In this document: positions 1 to 9,901 of the stretch, in pieces
Numbering within the stretch: the first letter of the stretch is position 1
Layout: every line of letters begins with the position of its first letter
Source of the DNA: Betaproteobacteria bacterium
GTDB lineage: Bacteria; Pseudomonadota; Gammaproteobacteria; Burkholderiales; Burkholderiaceae_C
Reading direction: 5' to 3'
Assembly (NCBI GenBank): GCA_016716535.1
Contig: JADJWD010000004.1
Location: forward strand, 248,001-312,000
DNA length: 64,000 nt
The notes under the pieces: model-generated
What the model was told of the DNA's origin: nothing
Seen by the model: the letters and a program-made list of their open reading frames with translations, nothing else
Database searches by the model: none
Position numbers and translations under genes: made by a program

Positions 1-119
1 ACGGGCGCACCGGGCCCGCCGGTGGCCAGCGCCGGGGTCGCGGCGATGAAGGCCAGCGCCGCGGCGGCGGCTAGCGTCAGTGCAGCCAGCGGCTGCGAAC
101 GGGTCGCGGGTTTCGCCAT
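1..119 (-). CDS. Secreted protein, N-terminal part only (runs off the window)
   Basis: The reverse strand reads ATG at 119-117 behind a good ribosome binding site (GAGGAGG, 8 bases upstream). The 39 visible codons encode a typical signal peptide: basic start (MAKPATRSQ), a hydrophobic alanine/leucine core, and an ATPALA-type cleavage site followed by a Thr-Gly-Gly-Pro-Gly start of the mature protein. The protein is therefore exported, but its function lies outside the window. It is transcribed in the same direction as prpE and lies 141 bases downstream of it. Those 141 bases contain a run of seven G but no recognisable feature. Confidence 0.6.
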   Translation of the reverse strand, partial: MAKPATRSQPLAALTLAAAAALAFIAATPALATGGPGAP

Positions 120-260
120 CGTTTCCTCCTCGTGGGGATGCAACGGGCGTTATAGGCAGCGCCGCGGCGGGGCGCCCAGCGGCAAAACCCCTCCTTGGCG
201 ACGCGCGCGCGGCAGCGACCCCTCAACTCGGGGGGGCCGCGGTGTCAAGTCAACCGGCGA

Positions 261-2156
261 TCACCCGGCGACCAGGTCCTTCACCTGCTGCAGCGCCGTC
301 GGGTCCTCGATCGTCGTCAGATCGCCCGGGTCGCGCCCTTCGCACACCGCCTGGATCGCGCGGCGCAAGAGCTTGCCGCTGCGCGTCTTGGGCAGCACGG
401 TCACGAAGCGTACGCGCGCCGGCCGCGCCACGGCGCCGAGCTGGTCGTCGACGACTTTCATGATCGCGCCCTCGAGCTTCAGCGCCTTGTCGGGCGTGTC
501 GGCCTGGCCCGGGTCCTTCAGCACCGCGAAGGCCATCGCGACCTGGCCCTTCAGCTGATCGGCGACGCCGACCACCGCCACCTCGGCGACGTTGGGGTGC
601 GAACTGATGCTCTCCTCGATCTCGCGCGTGCCCAGGCGGTGCCCGGCGACGTTGATCACGTCGTCGGTGCGGCCGAGGATGAAGAGGTAGCCGTCGGCGT
701 CGCGGATGCCCCAGTCGAACGTGCTGTAGACCTGCCGGCCGGGGATGCTGCTCCAGTAGGTCTTCACGAAGCGGTCGTCGTCGCGCCAGACGGTCTGCAT
801 GCAGCCCGGCGGCAGCGGCCCTTCGATCGCGACGACGCCCTTCTGGTTGGCGCCGGTCAGCTCCTCGCCGGTGCCCTCGTCGATCAGCTTCACGTCGTAG
901 CCGTAGACCGGCAGGCCGGGGCTGCCGAACTTCGAAGGCAGCCGCTCGATGCCGTTGCAGATGGTGAGGATCGGCCAGCCGGTCTCGGTCTGCCAGTAGT
1001 TGTCGATGATCGGCTTGCCCAGGCTCTCGCTGATCCACTTGGCGGTCGGCTCGTCCAGCGGCTCGCCGGCGAGGAACAGCGCGCGCAGGCTCGACAGGTC
1101 GTGCTTCTTCAGCGCCGCCGGGTCGTGCTTCTTCAGCACGCGCACCGCGGTGGGCGCGCTGAACATCGAGGTGACCTTGTACTTCTCGACGAGGCTCCAC
1201 CAGATCGCCGCATCAGGGCGGATCGGCAGGCCCTCGTACATGATCGTCGCCATGCCGTAGATCAGCGGGCCGTAGACGATGTAGCTGTGGCCGACGACCC
1301 AGCCGATGTCGCTGGTGCTGAAGTACGTCTCGCCCGGGTTGCCGAGGAAGATGTGCTTCATGCTCGCGGCCAGCGCCACCGCGTAGCCGCCGGTGTCGCG
1401 CTGCACGCCTTTGGGCTTGCCGGTGGTGCCGCTCGTGTACAGCGTGTAGCTCGGGTGCGTCGCCTCGACCCACTCGCACGGCACCTCGGCGTGCATGTGC
1501 TTGTCGCGCAGCGGCGCGTAGTCTTCGTCGCGGCCGGCGGTGCGCGCGAACGGCGTCAGGCCGCGGTCGACCATCAGCAGCTTCGCGGGCTTGTGCTTCG
1601 AAAGCGCGATCGCCTCGTCGAGCAGCGGCTTGTAGGGCACGACCTTGCCGCCGCGGCTGCCGGCATCGGCGCTGACGATGACGACGGGCTCGGAGTCGTC
1701 GATGCGGCTGGCGAGGCTGACGCTGGCGAAGCCGCCGAACACCACCGAGTGCAGCGCGCCGATGCGTGCGCAGGCGAGCATCGCAAAGGCCGCCTCGGGG
1801 ATCATCGGCATGTAGACGAGGACGCGGTCGCCCTTCTTCACACCGAGTTCCTTCAGCGTCGCCGCCATGCGCTGCACCTCGCGGTGCAGCTCGGCAAAGC
1901 TGTAGACGCGCTCCTGGTTCGTCTCGGTGGAGACGAAGATCAACGCGTTCTGGTTGCCGCGCGCGGCGACGTGCCGGTCGACGGCGTTGTGGCACAGGTT
2001 CGTCGTGCCACCGACGAACCAGCGTGCGAACGGCGGCCGGCTGTAGTCGCAGACCTGCGTGAACGGGGTGTGCCAGTCGATCAGCTTCGCCTGCTCGGCC
2101 CAGAAGCCGTCACGGTCCTCGAGCGAGCGGCGGTGGAAGTCGGCGTAGCGGGTCAT
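261..2156 (-). CDS. prpE: Propionate--CoA ligase (propionyl-CoA synthetase)
   Basis: This 631-residue member of the ANL acyl-adenylating family activates propionate (and probably acrylate or 3-hydroxypropionate) to the CoA thioester with ATP. An acetyl-CoA-synthetase N-terminal domain comes first. The phosphate-binding motif YTSGTTGKPKG is at about residues 240-250, the adenylation motif NYWQTETGW follows, and the C-terminal catalytic lysine is in TRSGK at about residue 595. Length and the N-terminal TRYADFHRRS match PrpE rather than Acs. The ATG at 2156 has a GAGGAGA site upstream. It lies 206 bases downstream of acuI on the same strand, and both enzymes feed propionyl-CoA, which supports joint use in C3 metabolism. 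Confidence 0.9.
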   Translation of the reverse strand: MTRYADFHRRSLEDRDGFWAEQAKLIDWHTPFTQVCDYSRPPFARWFVGGTTNLCHNAVDRHVAARGNQNALIFVSTETNQERVYSFAELHREVQRMAATLKELGVKKGDRVLVYMPMIPEAAFAMLACARIGALHSVVFGGFASVSLASRIDDSEPVVIVSADAGSRGGKVVPYKPLLDEAIALSKHKPAKLLMVDRGLTPFARTAGRDEDYAPLRDKHMHAEVPCEWVEATHPSYTLYTSGTTGKPKGVQRDTGGYAVALAASMKHIFLGNPGETYFSTSDIGWVVGHSYIVYGPLIYGMATIMYEGLPIRPDAAIWWSLVEKYKVTSMFSAPTAVRVLKKHDPAALKKHDLSSLRALFLAGEPLDEPTAKWISESLGKPIIDNYWQTETGWPILTICNGIERLPSKFGSPGLPVYGYDVKLIDEGTGEELTGANQKGVVAIEGPLPPGCMQTVWRDDDRFVKTYWSSIPGRQVYSTFDWGIRDADGYLFILGRTDDVINVAGHRLGTREIEESISSHPNVAEVAVVGVADQLKGQVAMAFAVLKDPGQADTPDKALKLEGAIMKVVDDQLGAVARPARVRFVTVLPKTRSGKLLRRAIQAVCEGRDPGDLTTIEDPTALQQVKDLVAG

Positions 2157-2362
2157 GGCTGGCGGTCTCCTCGTCTCGGGGTGGGATGGCGTGCGGTCGG
2201 ACGCGCGGCATTGAACGGCGCCGCACTGACAGACCGCTGACTCTGCGCCAGGCCCGGGCCGGCGGCGCTGATGCCGGTCAAGGCGGCGCGGTCATCGCCG
2301 CAAGGTCAAACCCGGATGGTCGAGAGCCGAACGGTCGAATCCGAAAGATCTTGGCCGAACGG

Positions 2363-3349
2363 TCACAGCCTCACGACGACGCGCCCCCGCACGCGGCCTT
2401 CCATCAGCCGCGCGGCGGCGGGAAGCGCTTCTTCGAGGCCGATCTCGGTGACGATGCTCTCGAGCGTCGCCGGGTCCAGCTCGGCCGCCAGCCGCGCCCA
2501 GGCCTGCTCGCGGCGCACGCGCGGCGCCATCACGCTGTCGATGCCGGCGAGCGTGACGCCGCGCAGGATGAACGGCGCGACGCTCGACGGCAGGTCCATC
2601 CCCTGCGCCAGCCCGCAGGCGGCGACGACGCCGCCGTAGCGCGTCTGCGCCAGCGCGTTGGCCAGCGTCTGGCTGCCGAGCGCGTCGACGACCGCGGCCC
2701 AGCGCTCCTTCTGCAAAGGCTTGCCCGGCGCGGCCAGCTCGGCGCGGTCGATCACCGCGGCGGCGCCGAGCGACGAGAGGTAGGCCGCTTCACCGGCCTT
2801 GCCGGTGGCGGCGACGACACGGTGCCCGCGCTTGGCCAGCAGCGCCACCGCGACGCTGCCGACGCCGCCGGTGGCGCCGGTGACGAGCACGTCGCCGGCA
2901 CCGGGCAGCACGCCGTGGCGCTCGAGCGCCAGCACGCACAGCATCGCCGTGTAGCCGGCGGTGCCGATGGCCATCGCCTGGCGCGGCGTGAAGGCGGCCG
3001 GCAGCTTCACGAGCCAGTCGCCTTTGAGCCGCGCGCGTTCGGCCAGGCACCCCCAGTGCGTCTCGCCGACACCCCAGCCGTTCAGCACGAAGCGGTCGCC
3101 CGGTTGCCAGTCGGGGTGGCGGCTTTCGAGCACGGTGCCGGCGCCGTCGATGCCGGGCACCATCGGCCACAGCCGCACGACCGGCGAGCGGTTGGTCAGC
3201 GCCAGCGCGTCCTTGTAGTTCAGCGTGCTGTACTCGGGGCGCACGAGCACGCCGCCTTCGGCCACGTCGGGCAGGCGCGAGTCGTCGAGTTGCGTCACGG
3301 CGGCGCGGAAGCCCGCGTCGTCTTTCTCCAGCAGCAGGGCCTTGAACAT
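2363..3349 (-). CDS. acuI: Acrylyl-CoA reductase (NADPH), AcuI/YhdH family
   Basis: The 328-residue protein is a medium-chain dehydrogenase/reductase without the zinc ligands, of the AcuI/YhdH type, which reduces toxic acryloyl-CoA to propionyl-CoA with NADPH. Family marks are the N-terminal [24 protein letters not shown], the [10 protein letters not shown] loop and the nucleotide-binding [13 protein letters not shown]. The open frame continues upstream to 3613, but the family start is the ATG at 3349. prpE follows on the same strand and produces the same CoA ester, so the pair probably handles acrylate, 3-hydroxypropionate or propionate. The divergent NlpC gene starts 76 bases away. The substrate is inferred from the family. 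Confidence 0.85.
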   Translation of the reverse strand: MFKALLLEKDDAGFRAAVTQLDDSRLPDVAEGGVLVRPEYSTLNYKDALALTNRSPVVRLWPMVPGIDGAGTVLESRHPDWQPGDRFVLNGWGVGETHWGCLAERARLKGDWLVKLPAAFTPRQAMAIGTAGYTAMLCVLALERHGVLPGAGDVLVTGATGGVGSVAVALLAKRGHRVVAATGKAGEAAYLSSLGAAAVIDRAELAAPGKPLQKERWAAVVDALGSQTLANALAQTRYGGVVAACGLAQGMDLPSSVAPFILRGVTLAGIDSVMAPRVRREQAWARLAAELDPATLESIVTEIGLEEALPAAARLMEGRVRGRVVVRL

Positions 3350-3425
3350 GGTGTGCTCTCTTGGGCGCTTGGCGAGGTCGGGGTGAAGGCCGCATGATGC
3401 ACGAGCGTTGACACTCAGCCCAACG

Positions 3426-4052
3426 ATGACCTGCCCCACGCCGAAGCCCGATGCCGAGCGCCACGACCGCCGCGGCCGCCGCCGCGTGGTGGCGCTGCTG
3501 CCGGCGGCGTGGTTGGCGGGCATCGCCATCACGTCGGGCCTGGTCGGCTGCGCGGCGCCGGCACGCCGCAGCACCGCTCCTCCGCCGCCGCTGCCGGCCG
3601 ACCAGGCCGCCAACGTCGTGCTGACCGCGATGGCCTTCCTCGACCAGCCCTATCGGCGCGGCGGCAACGGCGGCCGCGTCGACACCACCGGCGCGGCCGG
3701 CTCAGCCAACCCGCGCCAGCCCGCCGCCGACGGCTTCGACTGCAGCGGCTTCACGCGCTTCGTCTACGAGCGCAGCCTCGGCGTTGTGCTGCCGCGCACG
3801 GCCGCCGAACAGGCCGGCGCCGCCACGCTGGCGGCGGTGAGTGCGGCCGATCTGCAGGCCGGCGACCTCGTCTTCTTCGACACGCTGAAGAAGACCTTCT
3901 CGCACGTCGGCATCTACGTCGGCGACGGCCGCTTCATCCACGCGCCGCGCCAGGGCACGCGCGTGCGCGTCGAAGACCTGCGCGGGCCGGCCGGCCGCTA
4001 CTGGACCGAGCGCCTCGACGGCGCGCGCCGGCCGCGACGCGGCACGCCATAG
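3426..4052 (+). CDS. NlpC/P60 family lipoprotein peptidase
   Basis: The 208-residue protein is a cell-wall cysteine peptidase of the NlpC/P60 family, expected to cut peptidoglycan stem peptides in the periplasm. An arginine-rich start, a hydrophobic segment and a lipobox-like TSGLVGC around residue 42 indicate lipidation. The catalytic cysteine is in DGFDCSGF and the histidine in [16 protein letters not shown] 20-residue insertion rich in Gly and Ala ([12 protein letters not shown] and following) lies just before the catalytic cysteine. The frame opens with TTG at 3408; the ATG at 3426 is the more likely start. moaA follows 82 bases downstream. Confidence 0.8.
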   Translation: MTCPTPKPDAERHDRRGRRRVVALLPAAWLAGIAITSGLVGCAAPARRSTAPPPPLPADQAANVVLTAMAFLDQPYRRGGNGGRVDTTGAAGSANPRQPAADGFDCSGFTRFVYERSLGVVLPRTAAEQAGAATLAAVSAADLQAGDLVFFDTLKKTFSHVGIYVGDGRFIHAPRQGTRVRVEDLRGPAGRYWTERLDGARRPRRGTP

Positions 4053-4134
4053 CGCCAGCGGGCCGGGCGGCCCCGGCGACCCTGTCCGACCCTGCGCAAG
4101 TCCGGCCCGCGGCGACCGGGCGACAATCGCCGCC

Positions 4135-5277
4135 ATGGGCGAGACCATCATTCCGCTGGCCGATCTGCGCTACGCCGCGCCGGTGCCGCGCGTGCCGGCG
4201 GCGGCGCCGGCACCGAACGGGCTCGTCGCCGACCGCCTCGGCCGGCCGCTGCACGACCTGCGCATCTCGGTCACCGACCGGTGCAACTTCCGCTGCAGCT
4301 ACTGCATGCCCAAGGAAGTGTTCGACCGCGACTACAAGTTCCTGCCGCAGACTTCGCTGCTCAGCTTCGAGGAGATCACGCGCGTCGCGCGCATCTTCGT
4401 CGCGCACGGCGTCGCCAAGCTGCGCCTGACCGGCGGCGAGCCGCTTCTGCGCAAGCATCTCGAGGGGCTGATCGAGCAACTCGCGGCGCTGCGCACGCCG
4501 GCCGGCGAGCCGCTGGACATCACGCTGACGACCAACGGCTCGCTGCTCGAGCGCAAGGCGCGCGCGCTGCGCGACGCGGGCCTGAAGCGCGTGACGGTGA
4601 GCCTCGACGCGTTGGACGACGCGATCTTCCGGCGCATGAACGATGTCGATTTCCCGGTGGCCGACGTGCTGCGCGGCATCGACGCGGCGATCGCTGTCGG
4701 GCTGGCGCCGGTGAAGGTGAACATGGTCGTCAAGCGCGGCACGAACGAGCACGAGATCGTGCCGCTCGCACGCTTCGTGCGCGAACGCTACGGCCGCAAC
4801 GTCGTGCTGCGCTTCATCGAGTACATGGATGTCGGCGCGACGAACGGCTGGCGCATGGACGAGGTGCTGCCTTCCGACGAGGTGCGCGCGCTCTTGGCGC
4901 GCGAGTTCGCGCTCGAGCGGCTCGAGCCCAACGCCAACGGCGAAACCGCCGAACGCTGGCGTTATGCCGACGGCGCCGGCGAGGTCGGCTTCATCAGCAG
5001 CGTCACGAAGGCGTTCTGCCGCGACTGCAACCGCGCGCGCCTGTCGACCGAGGGCAAGTTGTTCCTGTGCCTGTTCGCCAGCCGCGGCCACGACCTGCGC
5101 GCGCTGCTGCGCGGCCAGCGCCCCGACGGCCGGCCGTGGAGCGACGACGAGATCGCCGCGGCCATCGGCCTCTTGTGGAGCGAGCGCGACGACCGCTACT
5201 CCGAGCTGCGCAGCGCCGGGCGCGCCGAGGCGGGCAGCGGCGAGCGGCGCATCGAGATGCACTACATCGGCGGCTGA
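4135..5277 (+). CDS. moaA: GTP 3',8-cyclase MoaA
   Basis: This 380-residue radical-SAM enzyme converts GTP to 3',8-cyclo-7,8-dihydro-GTP, the first step of molybdenum cofactor synthesis. The N-terminal iron-sulfur site CNFRCSYC has Cys50, Cys54 and Cys57. [10 protein letters not shown] is the SAM-binding motif. The second cluster is formed by Cys295, Cys298 and Cys312 ([11 protein letters not shown]...FLCLF). The protein ends in the family-typical Gly-Gly tail needed for catalysis. The first 30 residues (Pro/Ala-rich) extend beyond the family core. No other moa gene is nearby. An acyl-CoA synthetase gene starts 28 bases after its stop. Confidence 0.95.
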   Translation: MGETIIPLADLRYAAPVPRVPAAAPAPNGLVADRLGRPLHDLRISVTDRCNFRCSYCMPKEVFDRDYKFLPQTSLLSFEEITRVARIFVAHGVAKLRLTGGEPLLRKHLEGLIEQLAALRTPAGEPLDITLTTNGSLLERKARALRDAGLKRVTVSLDALDDAIFRRMNDVDFPVADVLRGIDAAIAVGLAPVKVNMVVKRGTNEHEIVPLARFVRERYGRNVVLRFIEYMDVGATNGWRMDEVLPSDEVRALLAREFALERLEPNANGETAERWRYADGAGEVGFISSVTKAFCRDCNRARLSTEGKLFLCLFASRGHDLRALLRGQRPDGRPWSDDEIAAAIGLLWSERDDRYSELRSAGRAEAGSGERRIEMHYIGG

Positions 5278-5305
5278 TCGCCGCGTCCAACCCATCATTC
5301 AATCG

Positions 5306-6850
5306 ATGCAAGACACGTTGCACGCGCTGCTGCTGGGCCCCGCGGCGGCCGCCCCGGCCGATGCGCCGGCCATCGGCGCGCCCGGCCGACCCGACCTCAC
5401 GCATGGCGGCCTGCGCGCATTGATCGAACGCACGCTCGCCACGCTCGACAGCCTGGGCATCGGGCGCAACGACCGCGTCGCGATCGTGCTGGCCAACGGC
5501 CCGGAGATGGCCGCCTGCTTCGTCGCCGCGGCGTGCGGCGTCGCGACCGCGCCGCTGAACCCGGCCTACCGCGCCGACGAGTTCGAGTTCTACCTGTCGG
5601 ACCTGGGCGCGAAGGCGCTCGTCGTCGAGCACGACAGCACCTCGCCGGCGATCGAGGCGGCGCAGCGGCTCGGCATCCGGCGGCTCGACCTGCACGCCGG
5701 CGAGCGCGCGGGGGAGTTCACGCTCGTGCCGCACGATGGGCAGCTGGCGGCGCAAGGTAGTGCCGCGCCAGCCGCCGCCGGCGGCCTCGCCGCGCCCGGC
5801 GACCTCTCGATGCTGCTGCACACCTCGGGCACGACGAGCCGGCCGAAGATCGTGCCGCTCAGCCAGCGCAACCTCGCCGCGTCGGCGCAGCACATCGCGC
5901 GCACGCTGGCGTTCACGCCGGCCGACCGCGGGCTCAACATCATGCCGCTGTTCCACATCCACGGCCTGATGGCTGGCGTGCTGGCGCCGCTTTCGGCCGG
6001 CGCCTACGTGTGCTGCACGCCGGGCTTCAACGCGCTGAAGTTCTTCGGCTGGATGGACGAGGCCGCGCCCACCTGGTACACGGCGGTGCCGACGATGCAC
6101 CAGGCGATCGTCGCGCGCGCGGCGAAGAACGCCGAGGTCATCCGCCGCCATCCGCTGCGCTTCGTGCGCAGCAGTTCGAGCTCGATGCCGCCCCAGGTGA
6201 TCGCCGAGCTGGAGGCCGCCTTCGGCGCGCCGCTGATCGAGAGCTACGGCATGACCGAAGCCGCGCACCAGATGGCCAGCAACCCGCTGCCGCCGGCGCC
6301 GCGCAAGCCCGGCAGCGTCGGTGTCGCCGCCGGGCCCGAAGTGGCGGTGATGGACGACGGCGGCCGCCTGTTGCCCGCCGGCGAGGTGGGCGAGATCGTC
6401 ATCCGCGGCCCCAACGTCACCGCCGGCTACGAGAACAACGCCAAGGCCAACGCCGAGGCGTTCACCAACGGCTGGTTCCGCACCGGCGACCAGGGCGTGC
6501 TCGACGACGAGGGGTATCTGCGTCTGACCGGGCGGCTGAAGGAGATCATCAACCGCGGCGGCGAGAAGATCAGCCCGCGCGAGGTCGACGAGATCCTGAT
6601 GGACCACGCCGCCGTCGCGCAGGTGGTGTGCTTCGCGATGCCGCACGCCAAGCTCGGCGAGGAGGTCGCCGCGGTCGTCGTGCTGCGCGAGGGCGCCGCG
6701 GCCGACGAGCGCGAGCTGCAGGCTTTCGTCGCCGCACGCGCGGCCGACTTCAAGGTGCCCAAGAAGATCCTCTTCATGGACGAGCTGCCCAAGGGCGCCA
6801 CCGGCAAGCTGCAGCGCATCGGGCTGGCAGCGCGGCTGGGGCTGGCCTGA
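5306..6850 (+). CDS. AMP-dependent acyl-CoA synthetase (oxalyl-CoA synthetase/Pcs60-like)
   Basis: The 514-residue ANL enzyme forms an acyl-CoA from a carboxylic acid, ATP and CoA. The P-loop-like motif HTSGTTSRPK is at residues 172-181, LFHIHGL at 215-221, ESYGMTEAAHQM in the middle, and the catalytic lysine in GATGKLQR at residue 501. The FHIHGL motif and length resemble the plant AAE3/yeast Pcs60 branch (oxalate- or medium-chain-acid ligases), but the substrate cannot be read from sequence. The frame is open well upstream inside moaA; the ATG at 5306 fits the family start. A ketopantoate-reductase-like gene follows 23 bases downstream, probably co-transcribed. Confidence 0.8.
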   Translation: MQDTLHALLLGPAAAAPADAPAIGAPGRPDLTHGGLRALIERTLATLDSLGIGRNDRVAIVLANGPEMAACFVAAACGVATAPLNPAYRADEFEFYLSDLGAKALVVEHDSTSPAIEAAQRLGIRRLDLHAGERAGEFTLVPHDGQLAAQGSAAPAAAGGLAAPGDLSMLLHTSGTTSRPKIVPLSQRNLAASAQHIARTLAFTPADRGLNIMPLFHIHGLMAGVLAPLSAGAYVCCTPGFNALKFFGWMDEAAPTWYTAVPTMHQAIVARAAKNAEVIRRHPLRFVRSSSSSMPPQVIAELEAAFGAPLIESYGMTEAAHQMASNPLPPAPRKPGSVGVAAGPEVAVMDDGGRLLPAGEVGEIVIRGPNVTAGYENNAKANAEAFTNGWFRTGDQGVLDDEGYLRLTGRLKEIINRGGEKISPREVDEILMDHAAVAQVVCFAMPHAKLGEEVAAVVVLREGAAADERELQAFVAARAADFKVPKKILFMDELPKGATGKLQRIGLAARLGLA

Positions 6851-6873
6851 GGCAGGCGACCATCGGAGGGCCC

Positions 6874-7881
6874 ATGCGCATTGCCATCGCCGGCGCCGGC
6901 GCCATCGGCGGCTACCTCGGCGCGCGCCTCGCGCACGCAGGGCACGAGGTCACCTTCATCGCGCGCGGCCGCAACCTCGAGGCGATCCGCGCGAACGGCT
7001 TTCGCCTCGTGCTCGAAGACGGCAGCGAGCTGCACGCCCCGAACGCGCGCGCCGTGCAGCACCCGCGCGAGGCCGGCGCGCAGGACGCGGTGCTGCTGAC
7101 GACGAAGGCGCACCAGGTGCGCGAGCTGCTGCCGGCACTGCGCGACCTGTTCGCCGCGCACACGAGCGTCGTGACGATGGTCAACGGGCTGCCCTGGTGG
7201 TACTTCCACAAGCTCGCCGGGCCCTACGAAGGCCGGCGGCTCGAAAGCCTCGACCCCGACGGCACGCTCGCCGCGCACATCGAGCCCGAGCGCGTGATCG
7301 GCGGCGTCGTCTACCCGGCCGCCGAGCTCGTCGCACCGGGTCTCGCGCGCGTCGTCGAAGGCAACCGCTTCACGCTCGGCGAGCCCGACGGCAGCAAGAG
7401 CGAACGGGTGCTCGCGCTGGCGCAGGCGCTGATGGGCGCCGGCTTCAAGGCGCCGGTGGCGCGCGACATCCGCAGCGAGATCTGGGTGAAGCTGTGGGGC
7501 AACCTGGCGTTCAACCCGCTGTCGGCGCTGACGCAGGCGACGCTGGCCGGGATCTGCCGCTTCGCGCCGACGCGGGCGCTGGCCGCGCGCATGATGGCCG
7601 AGGCGCAGGCGGTGGGCGAGGCGCTCGGCGCCGAGTTCAAGGTCGACATCGAGCGGCGCATCGCCGGCGCCGAGGCGGTGGGCGAGCACAAGACCTCGAT
7701 GCTGCAGGACGTGCAGGCCGGCCGCGCGCTCGAGCTGGCGGCGCTGGTTGGCTCGGTCGTCGAACTCGGCTACATCACCGGCCGGCCGGTGCCGACGATC
7801 GAGGCGATCCACGCGACGACAAGCCTGCTCGCGCGCACGCTTGCCGCGCAGCAGGCGAAGCTGGTGCCCGCGCCTGTCTGA
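6874..7881 (+). CDS. 2-dehydropantoate 2-reductase family oxidoreductase
   Basis: The 335-residue protein belongs to the ApbA/PanE family, which reduces ketopantoate to pantoate with NADPH. It opens with the Rossmann motif GAGAIGGYLGARLA. TKAHQVRELLPAL and NGLPWW are family signatures, and the C-terminal domain contains KLWGNLAFNPLSALTQAT, where the family's catalytic lysine lies. The ATG at 6874 follows a strong GGAGGG site. Genomes of this type often carry several PanE-like paralogues that act on other 2-oxo acids, and its position after an acyl-CoA synthetase rather than panB/panC makes the pantothenate role uncertain. Confidence 0.78.
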   Translation: MRIAIAGAGAIGGYLGARLAHAGHEVTFIARGRNLEAIRANGFRLVLEDGSELHAPNARAVQHPREAGAQDAVLLTTKAHQVRELLPALRDLFAAHTSVVTMVNGLPWWYFHKLAGPYEGRRLESLDPDGTLAAHIEPERVIGGVVYPAAELVAPGLARVVEGNRFTLGEPDGSKSERVLALAQALMGAGFKAPVARDIRSEIWVKLWGNLAFNPLSALTQATLAGICRFAPTRALAARMMAEAQAVGEALGAEFKVDIERRIAGAEAVGEHKTSMLQDVQAGRALELAALVGSVVELGYITGRPVPTIEAIHATTSLLARTLAAQQAKLVPAPV

Positions 7882-8011
7882 TCGGCCGGCCAAGCGTCGC
7901 GTGAGGGACGCGGCTTGGCGCCGCCACCCCCCGCGCTCAGGTGAGGCGGGCGCCGCAATCCAGCGCATTCCGCCCACATTGCGGCGAGGGGGCCGCACTA
8001 TCCTCCGCGCC

Positions 8012-9901
8012 ATGCCTGCGAAGGAGGGAGTGGCTGTTGCCGCGACAGCGACAGCGGTTGCCACGCCGCTGCTGGTGGTGCATTGGGGCGGGCTCGGGCA
8101 TGCCATCTTCGCGCAGACGCTGGCCGTGCTGCTGTGGGGCGTGGCCATCGCCGCCTGGGCGCGCTTCGACACCGCTGTCGGCGTCGCGTGGCGCGCGCTG
8201 GCGCCGTTGCTGCTGGCACTCGGCCTCGTCGCCGCGGGCGTGGTGATCAGCGCGGTGATGAACCGCGTCCCGGGCGGCGTCTGGGTCGGCTCGCTCGGCG
8301 TGCTCGCTGCCGCCGCGGCCGCGGCCGTCGCCGGCGCCCGCGCCGCGGTAAAGCGGCCGGAACACGCGACGCGCGCGCTGATGCTGGGCCTCGTCGTCGC
8401 AGGCGTCGTGTCGCTCGTCATCGCGGCGCTGCAGCTCGCCGCCCCCGGCTGGGCCAGCGCCGCCTGGGTGGCGCCGGTGCGCACGCCGGGGCGCGCGAGC
8501 GCGAACCTCGATCAACCGAACCACCTCGCGCTGCTGCTGTTGTGGGCGTGGCTGGCGGTCGCAGCGTGGACGGCCGGCGTGCCGATGCGCGCGCGTCCCG
8601 TTGCAGGCACCGCCGGCGCCGCCGGCACGAGCGGTGCCAGTGGGTTCAGCGGCTTCGGCGCCAGCCGCATCAGCGGTTACAGCGGTTTCGGCAGCAGCAG
8701 CGCGGTCGCCGCGATGCCCGCCAGCGCCGCACCGGCCGCGGTGCCGGTGCCCGGCGGCTGGGCGTTCTTCTTCGCGTTTGCGTTGCAGGCCGGCGTCGTC
8801 GCCACCGCGTCACGTGCCGGGCTCGTCGCCGCCCTCGTCATCGCGCTGTGGGCCGCGCTCGACCGCCGCCTGCCGCGGCCGAGTGCGTGGCTGTTGTGGA
8901 TCTCGGCGCTCGGCGGCCTCGTGATGACGATCGGCCGCGCGGTGATGACGCCGGCGATGTCGTTGTCGACGAGCGCCTCGCTCGTGCGCCCGGGCGCGCG
9001 CGGCGGCGTCTTCGTCGATGCGCTGCAGTTGATCCGCGAGCACCCCTGGACGGGCGTGGGCTGGATGGAGTTCCAGCTCGCGTGGTCGCTGTCGCCGCTG
9101 GGTGACCGCGGGCCGCGCTACTTCGACCACGCGCACAACATCGTGATGAACCTGCTCGCGGAGCTCGGCGTGCCGCTGGGCCTGGCGATCTGCGGCTGTC
9201 TGATCTGGGGCGCGGTCGCGCTGCTGCGATCGCTGGCCCGCGTACCGACAGCGCTGCAGCCGCGCGCGCGCATGCTCGCGGCGATGCTCGCCGTCATCGG
9301 CCTGGCGAGCCTGTTCGACGCGCCGCTGTGGTACGCGCACCTGCTGCTGCCTTCGGCGTGGGCGTGGGGCTGCCTCGTTGCGCTCGAGACCACCTCGGGC
9401 CGGCGCACCGCGGCCGCGGCCGCGGCGCGATCCGCAGCACCGCCGCGCCAGCGCGACATCGGCGTGCAGGCCGGCCTCGCCGCCGCCGGCCTGGTGCTGG
9501 CCGCGGCCGCGTACGCGACCTGGGTCGACTTCCAGCGCGTCTCGCCGTCGATGCTGCCGCGCGCGGCTGGCGCACCGGCACGCGCCGCCGCCGGAGGCAG
9601 CCAGCTCTTTGCCTACTACGGCGACTATCAGCGCGTGTCGGGCGCCGGCGAGGCGCCGCCGGAGTTGTTCAGCCGCGCGCGCTGGGTGTGGGTCGATACG
9701 GGCCTCTTGGCCGGCTGGATCGCCTCGCTCGAGCGCGCCGGCCGCCACGACGAGGCGCGCTACCTGATGCAGCGCGCGCTCGAGTTCCGCGACCCGGCGC
9801 ACACGCCGTGGCTCGCGGCCTGCCGCGTCGTCGAGCCGCTCGAACCGCCTTCGCGTTGCCTGCCGCCGACGCGCCTGCCGAGCTGGCGCGAGTTCCGCTG
9901 A
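8012..9901 (+). CDS. O-antigen ligase / PglL-type oligosaccharyltransferase, Wzy family
   Basis: The 629-residue membrane protein has about a dozen hydrophobic segments and the Wzy_C core. Diagnostic pieces are NLDQPNHLALLL in the first half, the large periplasmic region with IREHPWTGVGWMEFQ and DHAHNIVMNLLAELG, and a soluble C-terminal tail of about 150 residues with a repeat-like ending, all typical of PglL/PilO O-linked glycosyl transferases. It probably moves lipid-linked glycan to protein or lipid A in the periplasm. A glycine/serine/alanine-rich stretch (about residues 190-240, including SGFSGFGASRISGYSGFG) sits between two membrane segments and is not a normal family element. The 130 bases upstream contain no other gene. 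Confidence 0.8.
   Translation: MPAKEGVAVAATATAVATPLLVVHWGGLGHAIFAQTLAVLLWGVAIAAWARFDTAVGVAWRALAPLLLALGLVAAGVVISAVMNRVPGGVWVGSLGVLAAAAAAAVAGARAAVKRPEHATRALMLGLVVAGVVSLVIAALQLAAPGWASAAWVAPVRTPGRASANLDQPNHLALLLLWAWLAVAAWTAGVPMRARPVAGTAGAAGTSGASGFSGFGASRISGYSGFGSSSAVAAMPASAAPAAVPVPGGWAFFFAFALQAGVVATASRAGLVAALVIALWAALDRRLPRPSAWLLWISALGGLVMTIGRAVMTPAMSLSTSASLVRPGARGGVFVDALQLIREHPWTGVGWMEFQLAWSLSPLGDRGPRYFDHAHNIVMNLLAELGVPLGLAICGCLIWGAVALLRSLARVPTALQPRARMLAAMLAVIGLASLFDAPLWYAHLLLPSAWAWGCLVALETTSGRRTAAAAAARSAAPPRQRDIGVQAGLAAAGLVLAAAAYATWVDFQRVSPSMLPRAAGAPARAAAGGSQLFAYYGDYQRVSGAGEAPPELFSRARWVWVDTGLLAGWIASLERAGRHDEARYLMQRALEFRDPAHTPWLAACRVVEPLEPPSRCLPPTRLPSWREFR

Noticed and set aside
195..2240. Long plus-strand open frame opposite prpE, and similar frames opposite the RND pump (9926-12151), fadB (30149-32212) and the mutase (59746-61758)
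   Set aside because: They are antisense shadows of clear genes in GC-rich DNA, with Arg/Ala/His-rich low-quality protein and no family motifs.
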